Assembly: GCA_902778725.1 (NCBI GenBank)
Contig: CACYYS010000014.1
Location: forward strand, 1-64,000
Source: an uncultured Ruminococcus sp.
GTDB taxonomy: Bacteria; Bacillota; Clostridia; Oscillospirales; CAG-272
Reading direction: 5' to 3'
Length of the DNA stretch: 64,000 nucleotides
Part shown: in pieces, positions 33,214 to 41,916 of the stretch
Layout of the letters: each line of letters begins with the position of its first letter
Position numbering within the stretch: the stretch's first letter is position 1
Position numbers and translations under genes: made by a program
The notes under the pieces: model-generated
What the model was told of the DNA's origin: nothing
The model's input: the letters and a program-made list of their open reading frames with translations, nothing else
The model's database searches: none

Positions 33214-35238
33214 TCAGTTGCCGCCCGGAGCCTTCTGCGGGGTGGAGGTGGGGCCGACGATGCGGAGAAGGTCGGGGCCGCCGTCGGGATCGGGGACAAA
33301 GACGACCCGGTCGATGCAGACGCTGCGGCTCGATCCTTCGTTGCCGACCGTCGTGTGGCGGTGGTAGACGACGAAGAGCTCGCTGCCGTCGGGGGAGGGG
33401 ATGACCCAACTGGAGCCGACGCCGTCCGCGGCGGCGGAAAAGGAGAGGATCTCGTTATATCCGGATTTTTGATAGGGACCGTAGACGCTTTTGCTGACGG
33501 CGTAGGCGATGCCGTAGTGTCCCTTGTAGTGTCCGGCGGCGTAGAGCATATAGTAGAGCCCGTTATGCTTGACGATCATGCCGCCTTCGGCGATCTTGCC
33601 GTAGTCGTCGATCTCGTACCAGCTGTCCGGATGGATCACGGCTTTGGCGGCCGAAACGGCGGAGAGCGTGCCGTTTTCCGCTTTGATCTCCTGGACGTAG
33701 ACGTGGTTGCCGCCGCCGAAGCGGGTATGCGTCAGATAGAGCTTCCCGTCGTCGTCGATAAAGGGGAACCCGGCGATCTCCGTCGCGTTGTTGAGGACGT
33801 CTTTTTCTCCCTTCATCGTGAAGGGACCCGTCGGGGAGGAGGCGGTCGCGCAGCGGGTCCGCGCGTCCGACTGCCCTTGCGTTTTGGTGCAGAACCAGAG
33901 GTAATAGATCCCGTCGTATTTCAGAATGACGGGAGACATGGCGAGGGTGAGCGAAGGGATCTGTTCTTTGAAGGAGAGACAGACCGTCTTCTCCGACCAG
34001 GAGACGAGATCGGGAGAGGTCTGGACGAACGCCGTCCTGGAATTGCAGGTATAGAGATAATAAAGGCCGTTATCATAGAGGACGACGGGGTCGGCGCCGG
34101 GGGTGACCGGGTTGGTGTAGGTCTTCTCGGGCGCCGCGGGCGCGTCGGTGACGGCGGGAGTAAAGGAGAAGGACGCGCTGACGGCGGCTTCCTTATCTCT
34201 CATCTCTCCCTCAAAGAGCGGGTAATCTTCATAGGAGAAGAAGAAGCGGCAGACCCCGTCCGAGAGGGTGACGCCGACGGGGTAGTCCTTCCCCTCGCGG
34301 ATCGGCAGGCAGTAACGCGCCGCAAATTTCGAGGACCAGCCGGTCTCCCGCGTCACAAGGACGGTGTCGGAGTCCGCGTCGAGGTGGAAGGCGTACCCGG
34401 CGCCGCTCTCCGAGAGGACGGTGAGGCGCTCCGTTTTCCCGGGCGTGAGGGTAGCGGTAAAGGCTTTGCCCTTTTCCAGCGTCAGCGCTTTTGCGACCGG
34501 CTTGAGGGAGCGGATCTCCAGGTTTTTCACATACCCGACGCCCCCGTCGTTATAGAGACGCAGACCGATCACGCCGGAGCGGGCGGAGAGGACGTCGTTC
34601 TTGCTGTCGCCGAGACGGTACTCGGAGCGGAAGACCTCCTCCCCCGTCGCGTTGTCGCGCACCGTGTAGACGATATAGTCGGAGAGCGCCAGCACGCGCA
34701 GGTGGAGGCTTGTCCCGGGCTTTGTGACGGCTTTTTCCGAGACGAAGAAGTTGCCCTTCCAGCCTCCGTCGTCGGAGGCGGCGCCGAGGGCGGCGGTCAC
34801 GCCGTCCTTGTGGATGAACGCAAGATATCCGTAAAAGGAGTCGGCGCTCTTTGCGCTGATCTTTTCTTCGTTTGCGCGGAAGATCAGGCCGCAGCCCGTG
34901 CGGTGATCGACAAAATCGCACTCCACGGTGAAGTCGTCGAGCTTCCCTGTATCAAAGAGCAGGGTGGAGTAGTCGCCTTTTTTATCCTTCGCCGTGCGGA
35001 ATTCTCCGTTCTCAAAGAGGATCGAGCCGTAGAGGGGCTTCACCTTCGCGTTCGCGTCCGAGGAGGAGAAGACGAGCGAGGTGTCCTCCGGCGCCTCAAA
35101 GGGGACTGTGATCGGAGCCGTCCCGGCGGCGGTCTCTCCGCCGGAAGTGACGGGCGGATCGACGGGGCCCGCCGTGCAGGCGGAGAGGAGCAGCGTTCCC
35201 GCAAAGAAGAGGGAAGAAAGCCTAAATCTGCGTTTCAT
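33214..35238 (-). CDS. GH43-like lipoprotein with N-terminal beta-sandwich domains
   Basis: A 674-residue exported protein. The signal peptide ends TLLLSAC. Residues about 45-240 look like a laminin-G/family-16-type beta-sandwich (FTVECDFVDHRTGCGLIFRA), and a second beta domain follows to about 350. The GH43 domain comes after, with GADPVVLYDNG (base Asp) and AEGGMIVKHNG (acid Glu). The pKa-modulator Asp is missing: where the sister gene has TIDGHLFFDDDG this one has EIAGFPFIDDDG. Activity is therefore uncertain. Two adjacent ATGs occur; the second (35238) is seven bases from AAGGAG. The end IVGPTSTPQK resembles the neighbouring GH43. Confidence 0.83.
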   Translation of the reverse strand: MKRRFRLSSLFFAGTLLLSACTAGPVDPPVTSGGETAAGTAPITVPFEAPEDTSLVFSSSDANAKVKPLYGSILFENGEFRTAKDKKGDYSTLLFDTGKLDDFTVECDFVDHRTGCGLIFRANEEKISAKSADSFYGYLAFIHKDGVTAALGAASDDGGWKGNFFVSEKAVTKPGTSLHLRVLALSDYIVYTVRDNATGEEVFRSEYRLGDSKNDVLSARSGVIGLRLYNDGGVGYVKNLEIRSLKPVAKALTLEKGKAFTATLTPGKTERLTVLSESGAGYAFHLDADSDTVLVTRETGWSSKFAARYCLPIREGKDYPVGVTLSDGVCRFFFSYEDYPLFEGEMRDKEAAVSASFSFTPAVTDAPAAPEKTYTNPVTPGADPVVLYDNGLYYLYTCNSRTAFVQTSPDLVSWSEKTVCLSFKEQIPSLTLAMSPVILKYDGIYYLWFCTKTQGQSDARTRCATASSPTGPFTMKGEKDVLNNATEIAGFPFIDDDGKLYLTHTRFGGGNHVYVQEIKAENGTLSAVSAAKAVIHPDSWYEIDDYGKIAEGGMIVKHNGLYYMLYAAGHYKGHYGIAYAVSKSVYGPYQKSGYNEILSFSAAADGVGSSWVIPSPDGSELFVVYHRHTTVGNEGSSRSVCIDRVVFVPDPDGGPDLLRIVGPTSTPQKAPGGN

Positions 35239-35302
35239 CATGTGACTCCTTGTCGTGATCTGATAGGGGGTTATGCCGGAACGGCGTTTTCCCTCTGATA
35301 CG

Positions 35303-35331
35303 ATTATAGCGTTTTTTCCTTTCTATTACAA
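35303..35331 (-). promoter_or_regulatory. Promoter of the second GH43 lipoprotein gene
   Basis: TTGTAA (35331-35326) and TATAAT (35308-35303) on the minus strand, 17-bp spacer. Confidence 0.68.
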
Positions 35332-35387
35332 TGCGTTTTTTCGACTTTTTTTAAGTTTTTATACCTCTCGGCCGGAGAAAGAAAAAA

Positions 35388-35413
35388 GAGAGGACCGCGC
35401 GGGCGGTCCTCTC
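35388..35413 (-). terminator. Terminator of the ParB-family gene
   Basis: A perfect 11-bp stem (GAGAGGACCGC with GCGGTCCTCTC, 4-nt loop) three bases after the stop, followed by a T-rich run on the minus strand. Confidence 0.8.
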
Positions 35414-35416
35414 GTT

Positions 35417-36343
35417 TTACGAGGCTTTCGGCTTCGGCGGGACGGTGGGGATGCGGATCAGGATCTCCGTCTCTCCCTTGCGGTCGGTGCGTTCGGTCTG
35501 TACGTTCACGCCCGCGCCGCGCATCACCTCGATCGCGCGGTCGAGGGTGTTGAAGAAGAGACGCACGTCGTGCAGCACGAGGATCTGTTTTCCCTCCCGT
35601 GCCTCTTTTGCGCGTTCGGTGTCGGAGGGCGCGCCCTCGAGGATCCGGGAGACGAACTGCTCGGTCGCTTCTCCCCCCATCCCCTCCGAGCAGATCCGCT
35701 TGAGCGCCATCCGGCGCTGCTCGTCGCTCTTGAGGCGCAGCAGCGCCGCGACGTGCCGGCGGGAGAGGCAGTTGGAGATCACGGCGGCGCGCTCCTCCTG
35801 CGAGAGCCGCAGGACGGCGAGACGGCGCCCCACCTCTTCCTCGCTGCAGGAGAGTTTTTTCGCCACGTCCATCCGGGAGAGGGAATAGATATCCATCAGG
35901 GAGGCGATGGCGTTCGCTTCCTCAAACATATTGAGGTCCTCCCGCACCATGTTCTCCGCGAGGGCGATCTCCGCGCTGCGGCGGCTGTCCGCATTGACGA
36001 TGATGCAGGGGATCTCGCGCAGCCCGAGGAGCTTAGCGGCGCGGAAGCGCCGCTCCCCCTCCACGATCTCGTAGCAGGGATCGGGACCGCCGAGCCCGCT
36101 CGGCCGGACGGTGACGGGCTGGATCAGTCCGTACTGCCGGATGCTGTCGGCGAGCGAGGCGATCGCCGCCTCGGAGAAGATCCGGCGCGGCTGCGAGGGG
36201 TTCGGCTGGATCCGCTCCAGGGGGATGCCGAAGACGGCGGCGCCGGCGGGCGCCGCCACCGCAAAGCCGCCGTAGGGACGGCCCTCCTGCCGTCTGGTTT
36301 CTCCGGGGCGCTCGTCCTGTTTTTTTCTTTCAAAAAGCAACAT
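35417..36343 (-). CDS. ParB/Spo0J/Noc-family DNA-binding protein
   Basis: A 308-residue ParB-superfamily protein. The CTPase/DNA-clamp domain has IQPNPSQPRRIFSEAAIASL, CYEIVEGERRFRAAKLLG and LAENMVREDLNMFEEANAI. The helix-turn-helix follows (SRMDVAKKLSCSEEEVGRRL). Proteins of this type bind parS-like or Noc sites and spread along DNA for chromosome segregation or nucleoid occlusion. No parA lies beside it and no parS-like site was found by eye. I cannot tell Spo0J from Noc. The ATG at 36343 follows AGGAGG by ten bases; an earlier in-frame ATG has no family support. Confidence 0.86.
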   Translation of the reverse strand: MLLFERKKQDERPGETRRQEGRPYGGFAVAAPAGAAVFGIPLERIQPNPSQPRRIFSEAAIASLADSIRQYGLIQPVTVRPSGLGGPDPCYEIVEGERRFRAAKLLGLREIPCIIVNADSRRSAEIALAENMVREDLNMFEEANAIASLMDIYSLSRMDVAKKLSCSEEEVGRRLAVLRLSQEERAAVISNCLSRRHVAALLRLKSDEQRRMALKRICSEGMGGEATEQFVSRILEGAPSDTERAKEAREGKQILVLHDVRLFFNTLDRAIEVMRGAGVNVQTERTDRKGETEILIRIPTVPPKPKAS

Positions 36344-36508
36344 GATCTCAAGTCCTCCTGCGTTTTTTGGCGTGATGAACGAAAAACGTCTTACTGCCAA
36401 CATTTTACCCCGCTCCCCGCGCGAAAAAGCGCAAACCGCGTCCGTAAAAAAGGACTTTTTTTGTTGCACTCTGTAAAAAAACGGAAGAAGAGAAGAAAAA
36501 CCGCATAA

Positions 36509-36538
36509 AAAAGCGGCGCTCCGGAGAGCGCCGCTTTT
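36509..36538 (-). terminator. Terminator of hpf
   Basis: A perfect 13-bp stem (36509-36521 with 36526-36538, CGGA loop) with A and T ends, five bases beyond the hpf stop. Confidence 0.82.
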
Positions 36539-36542
36539 GGAT

Positions 36543-37061
36543 TTATTCGGGGATCAGGAGCCCGTACGCGCCGTCCTTGCGGCGGTAGACCACGCAGGTG
36601 CGGTTATCGTCCTCCGCGTTCGAGAAGGCGAAGAACTGATGCTCAAGCAGGTTCATCTGCAGGATCGCCTCGTCGACCGACATCGGCTTGGCGGGGAAGG
36701 TCTTGGTGCGGATATCAAAGAAGGTCTCTTCCTCTTCCTCCGCCGCCTCCCCCTCGGGGAAGGCGCCCTCCCGCAGGCGTTTTTCCAGCCGGGTCTTGTT
36801 TTTGCGGATCTGGCGGGTCAGGGTATCGAGCGCGGAATCCAGCGCGTTCTGGAAGGTGGCGTCCTCTTCCTCACTGCGGAACAGGACGCCGCCGTAAGGA
36901 ATGGTGATCTCAATGATCTCCTTATCTTTTTTATAACGGAAGGTGACGGTCGCTTCTCCGTCCGGTCCGAAAAATTTGTCGAGTTTGGCAAGCTTTTTTG
37001 CCGCGAGGACCTTCTGATCTTCTCCTACTGTCATCTGTCTGCCGATAAACGTAAGCTTCAT
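36543..37061 (-). CDS. hpf: Long-form hibernation-promoting factor
   Basis: A 172-residue long HPF/RaiA protein that dimerises 70S ribosomes into inactive 100S particles in stationary phase. The N-terminal S30AE domain (1-100) has FIGRQMTVGEDQKVLAAKKL and ends with a coiled region RQIRKNKTRLEKRLRE. An acidic linker follows, and the C-terminal dimerisation domain has AKPMSVDEAILQMNLLEHQF and VVYRRKDGAYGLLIPE. A TATAAT -10 box at 37147-37152 (minus) has only a weak TTTATT -35. A short out-of-frame ORF with its own start at 37122 overlaps the hpf start. Confidence 0.95.
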   Translation of the reverse strand: MKLTFIGRQMTVGEDQKVLAAKKLAKLDKFFGPDGEATVTFRYKKDKEIIEITIPYGGVLFRSEEEDATFQNALDSALDTLTRQIRKNKTRLEKRLREGAFPEGEAAEEEEETFFDIRTKTFPAKPMSVDEAILQMNLLEHQFFAFSNAEDDNRTCVVYRRKDGAYGLLIPE

Positions 37062-37217
37062 AAAGGGTACCGGTCCTTTCTTTCAAATAATAGGGCGTGA
37101 CGACGCGGGGCAGTCCTTTCATCTCCTTTCCTTGTATCCTGATTCTATTATAGCGTGACTGAATGAAAAAATAAAGTCCTTTTCGTGAATTTTTGGTGAT
37201 TTTATAAAAGAAAAAAA

Positions 37218-37241
37218 GCGCGCTCCCGAAGGGGAGCGCGC
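37218..37241 (-). terminator. Terminator of murA
   Basis: GCGCGCTCCC pairs with GGGAGCGCGC across four bases, followed by T7 on the minus strand, 16 bases after the murA stop. Confidence 0.85.
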
Positions 37242-37257
37242 AAAGGGAACGGGAGGG

Positions 37258-38544
37258 TCAGACGGCGACGGTCGCGTCGTCCGGCTCGGTCACCTTTCGG
37301 ATATCGGCGCCGAGGGCGGCGAGCTTGCCGCAGATGTTGTCGTAGCCGCGTTCGATCGAGCCGATGTTGACGATGCTCGATACGCCGTCCGCCGCAAGAG
37401 CGGCGATGATCAGGGCGGCGCCTCCGCGCAGGTCCATCGCGCGCAGGGTCGCGGCGGAGAACTGCGGGACGCCCTCGATGATCGCGGTCTTGCCGTTGAC
37501 GACGCGGACGTTCGCGCCCATCTTCTGCAGCTCGTCTATGTATTTGAACCGGTTTTCAAAGATCGTTTCGGTCACGTGGCTCACGCCGTCGCACAGGCAG
37601 AGCAGCGTGGCGATCTGCGGCTGAAGATCGGTCGGGAAGCCGGGGTAGGGCAGGGTCTTGACGGTGGTCTTATCCAGCCGCCTGTCGGCGGAGACGAGGA
37701 TGGAGTCGTCCACCTCCTCGATCTGGGCGCCCATTTCCTCCAGCTTGGCGGAGAGACATTCCATATGCTTGGGGATCACGCCGTCGATGCGGACGCGTCC
37801 GCCCGTCGCCGCCGCCGCGATCATGAAGGTGCCGGCCTCGATCATATCGGGGATGATGCTGTAGGAGCAGCCGTGGAGGGTGTCCACGCCCTTGATCTTG
37901 ATCACGTCCGTGCCGGCGCCGGTGATGTTTGCGCCGCAGGTGTTGAGGAAGTTGGCAAGGTCGACGATGTGCGGCTCTCTCGCCGCGTTGTCGACGATCG
38001 TGGTCCCCTCCGCCGTAACGGCGGCGAGGATCAGGTTGGCGGTGGCGCCGACCGAGGTGGAGTCGAAGTAGACGGAACTGCCGTGCAGACCGTTTTTCGC
38101 CTCCGCGTCGATAAACCCGCTGTCGGTCGTGACGGTGGCGCCGAGCGCTTCAAAGGCCTTGACGTGCTGGTCGATCGGGCGGTTGCCGATGTCGCAGCCT
38201 CCGGGCCAGCCGACGTGCGCCCGGCCGAAACGCCCCAGCTCCGCGCCGATAAAGTAGGTGGAGCCGCGGATCTTGCCGATCAGCTCGGGCGGGGTCTGCC
38301 CCTGCCGGACGCGGCGGGTGTCGATCTCGACGGTGTTTTTGCCGGTCATGCGGACCGAGGCGCCCATCGCCCGGAGGATCTGGAGGGTGATCTCCACGTC
38401 GCTGATGGAGGGGACGTTTTCGATCACGCAGACGTCCCCGGTGAGGACAGTGGCGACCAGAATGGGGAGGGCGGCGTTTTTGAACCCGCTGATCGGGACG
38501 GAGCCCTGTAATCTTTTACCGCCGTTGATGACGATTTTGTCCAT
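37258..38544 (-). CDS. murA: UDP-N-acetylglucosamine 1-carboxyvinyltransferase
   Basis: A 428-residue EPSP-synthase-like enzyme for the first committed step of peptidoglycan synthesis. It has the start KIVINGGKRLQGSVPISGFK and the active-site loop GWPGGCDIGNRPIDQH, which includes the Cys that fosfomycin modifies. LPYPGFPTDLQPQIATLLC and DLRGGAALIIAALAA lie toward the C-terminus. The ribosome binding site is odd: AAAGGAAG lies 19 bases from the ATG because a 9-base unit AGCGCGAT(C/T) is duplicated in tandem between them. Without the duplication the spacing would be about 10. A TATAAT lies at 38651-38656 on the minus strand with a poor -35. Confidence 0.96.
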   Translation of the reverse strand: MDKIVINGGKRLQGSVPISGFKNAALPILVATVLTGDVCVIENVPSISDVEITLQILRAMGASVRMTGKNTVEIDTRRVRQGQTPPELIGKIRGSTYFIGAELGRFGRAHVGWPGGCDIGNRPIDQHVKAFEALGATVTTDSGFIDAEAKNGLHGSSVYFDSTSVGATANLILAAVTAEGTTIVDNAAREPHIVDLANFLNTCGANITGAGTDVIKIKGVDTLHGCSYSIIPDMIEAGTFMIAAAATGGRVRIDGVIPKHMECLSAKLEEMGAQIEEVDDSILVSADRRLDKTTVKTLPYPGFPTDLQPQIATLLCLCDGVSHVTETIFENRFKYIDELQKMGANVRVVNGKTAIIEGVPQFSAATLRAMDLRGGAALIIAALAADGVSSIVNIGSIERGYDNICGKLAALGADIRKVTEPDDATVAV

Positions 38545-38754
38545 ATCAATCGCGCTGATCGCGCTTCCTTTCTGAATTTTGAAAAGGAAAAGCGGGAAAG
38601 ACCGGCGTGAAACGGCGGTCTTCCGCGAGAGGATGTTTTATTATCGTCTAATTATAACACAGCCTTCCGGAAAAGGGAAGAGGTTTTTCAAAAAAATCCG
38701 AAAAAAGAGCGTCGTTTACTGACAGTATACGGCGCGGCGCGGGATCGGTGCGGG

Positions 38755-39915
38755 TCAGTTTTCCCCGTCGGCCGCGCGGTAGTAGGCGACGGCGAGATCG
38801 ACGACCATGCCGTAGCTTTTCGTCCCCTCCGTGCCCTGATATTTGAGGTAGGAGTCGTTGATCGCCTCGTTGACGGTCGCCGCGGTCGACTCGCGGTACT
38901 TCTCAAAGAAGGCGGCGTAGGCGCGCAGCTCCCCCTGTACCGCGGGCAGGAGCGCGCCGTATACCTCGCGGTAGCGGGCGGAGTCCGCGCCGTAGAGGGC
39001 GTTCAGGACGTATTCGAGGACGCCGAGCGCGCCGCTGTACCGGATATAAGGATCGGAGGACTCCATACAGACGAGGAAGCCGATGAAATTCGCTTCATCT
39101 TCCCGGGAGACGCCCCGTTGATGCGAGAGCTCGTGCGCGGCGGTGTAGGGGAGGGAATAATCGGGGAAATCGATATTGAGATTCGCCTCCCCGGTGAAGG
39201 GGAAGTAGATGCCGGTCGTGTGCATGTAGGACATCGCAACGCTGAATGCAACAGGCTTTACGCGGGTCCGGAAGCTTTGTAGGAAGGGATGGCGGAGGTG
39301 GAGGGAGGCGTAGGCGTCGCACAGCTTTCCGCTCAGCTCGTCGAGGGAGTACGGCATCACGGAAAAGCCGGTGTCCGCATAGTCGAGACCGGGTGAAAGT
39401 CGGTTCACTTCCTCGGCGAGCCGCATCGCGGTCCCGTATAGCTCGTCGGTGCTGACCGCCCGTTTCTCCATCCCGAGCCGGCGGTCGATCGTGCTGGTCT
39501 GATACCCGCAGAAAAAGGTGAAGACCGAGAAGGTGTAGACACAGAGCGCGACGGAGAGCAGGAGGGAGGAGAGGCGCAGGAAGCCGCCTCTTTCCGCCAG
39601 CTTCTCCCACGCGATGATCAGAAAAGCGACGAAGAGAAAGGGCGAGAGCAGGATCAGCGTCTCCCCGAGGGAGAAGGGGAGGAGCGAGGTGAGCTTGCCG
39701 AGCAGCATCCGGGGAAGGGAGGCGATATGATCGGTGAAAAAATCGGCGAAGGCGGCGGAGCGGGAGGCGACGATCCGCAGGATCAGCGAGAGGAGGGCGA
39801 GCCCCGCCGAGACAAGGAGGAGGGGACGGAAAAAGAGCCGGGCGCGGGAGGTTTTTCCGGGGGCGGATCCGGCCGCTCCGGCCTTTTCCTCCGGGGGTTG
39901 CGCCGATGTGTTCAT
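38755..39915 (-). CDS. DUF3810 membrane protein with metalloprotease motif
   Basis: A 386-residue protein of the DUF3810 family. Three hydrophobic segments lie within the first 140 residues (about 28-50, 80-102 and 116-136). A large domain follows with HELSHQRGVSREDEANFIG (about 262-280), an HExxH zinc site with a downstream Glu. This suggests a membrane-bound metallopeptidase; function is not established. The segment VAMSYMHTTGIYFPFTGEAN is typical of the family. It overlaps the start of the pseudouridine synthase gene stop by four bases and is transcribed with it. Confidence 0.82.
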   Translation of the reverse strand: MNTSAQPPEEKAGAAGSAPGKTSRARLFFRPLLLVSAGLALLSLILRIVASRSAAFADFFTDHIASLPRMLLGKLTSLLPFSLGETLILLSPFLFVAFLIIAWEKLAERGGFLRLSSLLLSVALCVYTFSVFTFFCGYQTSTIDRRLGMEKRAVSTDELYGTAMRLAEEVNRLSPGLDYADTGFSVMPYSLDELSGKLCDAYASLHLRHPFLQSFRTRVKPVAFSVAMSYMHTTGIYFPFTGEANLNIDFPDYSLPYTAAHELSHQRGVSREDEANFIGFLVCMESSDPYIRYSGALGVLEYVLNALYGADSARYREVYGALLPAVQGELRAYAAFFEKYRESTAATVNEAINDSYLKYQGTEGTKSYGMVVDLAVAYYRAADGEN

Positions 39916-40814
39916 AGGACGGTACCGAACCTTTCTTTTGCTTCTTTTGCCAGCCGTTCTTCCGCCGGGCAGACGACGGCGAGCGTTTCCCCCGTCAGCG
40001 GGTGGGAAAAGCGGATCTCCCGGGCGTGGAGCATACAGCGGGAGGCGCCGCTTTCCTCTCCGTAAAAGCCGTCTCCCGCGATCGGGCAGCCGATCGCCGC
40101 GAGGGAGACGCGGATCTGGTGGGTCCTGCCGGTGCGGGGGAAGACGTGCAGGAGAGCCCCCCGCCCGTCTTTCGCCAGGACCGTGTAGTCGGTGCGGGCG
40201 TACTTTCCGACGGGATCGGAAAAGGAAAAGACGCGTTGGATCCCAGGTCCTTCCGCGCGCCGGATATAGCCCTCGATCCTGCCGCTCTCCTCCGCCGGGA
40301 CGCCGTCCGTGATCGCGAGATAGCGTTTTTCGATCCCGCCCGAGGCGATCATGGCGGAGAGGCGGGAGGCCGCGTATTTTGTTTTTGCGCAGAGGACGAC
40401 GCCGGAGACGTCGGTATCCAGCCGCGTGATCGGCCGGAAGACGAACGGCTCGCCCCGCTCGGAAAAGAGGAAAGCGGCGCCGTTTGCCAGCGTGCCGCGC
40501 GGATGCCCGCGCGAGGGATGGGTGGGGATGCCCGCCGGTTTTTCGAGCAGGAGCAGGGCCCCGTCCTCAAAGAGGACGCGGATCCCGAGATCGTCGGGAA
40601 AAAGGTCGGCGGTCTCGGTCTCCCTGTCGCAGTCGACCGAGACGGTCTCGCCCGCCCGGACCGGGTCGCGCATGAAGCGCGGTCTTCCGTCCACCAGGAC
40701 GCCGGTCTCCGAGCGTCTGAGGTCTTTGAGCAGTTCGGCGGAGCAGTGGAGCCGGCTGCGCAGCAGCGTGCGCAGGCGGACGCCGTCCTGCTCCTTTTGC
40801 ACGGTATAACGCAT
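39912..40814 (-). CDS. RluA-family pseudouridine synthase
   Basis: A 300-residue pseudouridine synthase acting on rRNA or tRNA. An N-terminal S4-like segment (LRTLLRSRLHCSAELLKDLR) precedes the catalytic domain. The latter has LEKPAGIPTHPSRGH, the catalytic Asp in PITRLDTDVSGVVLCAKT, and HVFPRTGRTHQIRVSLAAIG. The exact target position (RluA, RluC or RluD class) cannot be set from sequence. The same frame is open for a further kilobase upstream, but ATG 40814 has GGAGGGG and a promoter (TTGATT-16-TATACT, 40870-40843) just upstream. Confidence 0.92.
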   Translation of the reverse strand: MRYTVQKEQDGVRLRTLLRSRLHCSAELLKDLRRSETGVLVDGRPRFMRDPVRAGETVSVDCDRETETADLFPDDLGIRVLFEDGALLLLEKPAGIPTHPSRGHPRGTLANGAAFLFSERGEPFVFRPITRLDTDVSGVVLCAKTKYAASRLSAMIASGGIEKRYLAITDGVPAEESGRIEGYIRRAEGPGIQRVFSFSDPVGKYARTDYTVLAKDGRGALLHVFPRTGRTHQIRVSLAAIGCPIAGDGFYGEESGASRCMLHAREIRFSHPLTGETLAVVCPAEERLAKEAKERFGTVL

Positions 40815-40842
40815 AGTCCCCTCCGATCTTTCAGACATATCC

Positions 40843-40870
40843 AGTATACCACGGATCGGGAAAAAATCAA
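40843..40870 (-). promoter_or_regulatory. Promoter of the pseudouridine synthase-DUF3810 unit
   Basis: TTGATT (40870-40865) and TATACT (40848-40843) on the minus strand, 16-bp spacer. Confidence 0.55.
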
Positions 40871-40939
40871 CACTTTCCTTTCCTCCGGCGGAGGGGCGCG
40901 AAAAAAGCGGGGCGGGAAGAAAAAAATTTACGGAAACTA

Positions 40940-40969
40940 TTGGACATTCGCAATATAGTATGTTATACT
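40940..40969 (+). promoter_or_regulatory. Promoter of the dacA operon
   Basis: TTGGAC (40940-40945) and TATACT (40964-40969), 18-bp spacer, about 60 nt before dacA and divergent from the previous promoter. Confidence 0.6.
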
Positions 40970-41030
40970 TAATTTTACATAGTCGTGCGCGTCGGCTTTC
41001 CGGCGCAAAAAAGCGTGACGGGGGATCTCT

Positions 41031-41915
41031 ATGGAAGCGATCAAGGAATATTTTTCCGCGTTCTTCACCAATATGGCAAGTCAGCTGAAGATGATGAAAT
41101 GGACGGACGTCCTCGATATCCTCCTGCTGACGGCGCTGCTGTATCTCTGCTACCGCTTCCTGCGGGACCGGCGGGCGGGCAAGCTCGCCTCCGGCGTCCT
41201 GTTCGTCCTCCTTCTCCTCCTGCTCTGCGAGGTCCTCGCGCTCAACACGATGCGTTTCCTTTTGCAGAACGTCGTACAGGTCGGGATCATCGCGCTGCTC
41301 GTCCTTTTCCAGCCTGAGCTGCGCGAGGCGCTGGAAAAGGTCGGGACCCAGCCTCTGCGCGGGATCAAGAGCCTCTCCGAGTCGAAGGATCTCGCGGCGT
41401 TCAACGGCGCCGTCAACGAGATCTGCACCGCCGCGACCGAGCTCAGCCGTTCCCGCACCGGCGCGCTGATCGTCATCGAGCGCAATACCAAACTCGGCGA
41501 TATCATCCGGACCGGCGTCCCCGTGGACGCGAACGTCAATTCCTACCTGATCCGCAACATCTTTTACGAGGGGGCGCCCCTGCACGACGGCGCCATCATC
41601 ATCCGCGACTTCCGCGTCTGCGCCGCCAACTGTTATCTCCCCCTCTCCCAGAACCCGGATATCACCAAAGAGGTCGGCACCCGCCACCGCGCGGCGATCG
41701 GCATCAGCGAGGCGAGCGACGCCGTGGTCGTCTGCGTGTCGGAGGAGACGGGGATCATCTCCGTCGTGATCGGCGGGGAGATGACCCGCCGCTACAACTT
41801 CCAGACCCTCAACGAAAAGCTGACCCGCGAGCTTTCCGATACCGATCTGTTCCGCAGGATCAAGAAGCATGAACAGAAGCCCGGCGCCGCCGGAGAAAAG
41901 GGGGAGGACGCCTGA
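41031..41915 (+). CDS. dacA: Diadenylate cyclase CdaA/DacA
   Basis: A 294-residue membrane enzyme that makes cyclic di-AMP from two ATP. Three hydrophobic segments occupy about residues 27-42, 52-70 and 80-95. The DAC domain has GALIVIERNTKLGDI, the catalytic PLHDGAIIIRD (Asp-Gly-Ala near 186) and GTRHRAAIGISE (Arg-His-Arg). c-di-AMP controls potassium, osmolyte and cell-wall balance. It is one base from the cdaR gene, its usual partner. Confidence 0.97.
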   Translation: MEAIKEYFSAFFTNMASQLKMMKWTDVLDILLLTALLYLCYRFLRDRRAGKLASGVLFVLLLLLLCEVLALNTMRFLLQNVVQVGIIALLVLFQPELREALEKVGTQPLRGIKSLSESKDLAAFNGAVNEICTAATELSRSRTGALIVIERNTKLGDIIRTGVPVDANVNSYLIRNIFYEGAPLHDGAIIIRDFRVCAANCYLPLSQNPDITKEVGTRHRAAIGISEASDAVVVCVSEETGIISVVIGGEMTRRYNFQTLNEKLTRELSDTDLFRRIKKHEQKPGAAGEKGEDA

Positions 41916-41916
41916 T

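Noticed and set aside
31503..35298. Long plus-strand frames opposite the two GH43 lipoprotein genes
   Set aside because: Compositional shadows without start signals; the minus-strand frames have signal peptides and GH43 motifs.
40815..41870. Upstream extension of the pseudouridine synthase frame
   Set aside because: It is antisense to dacA; the ATG at 40814 has a good ribosome binding site and the normal N-terminus.
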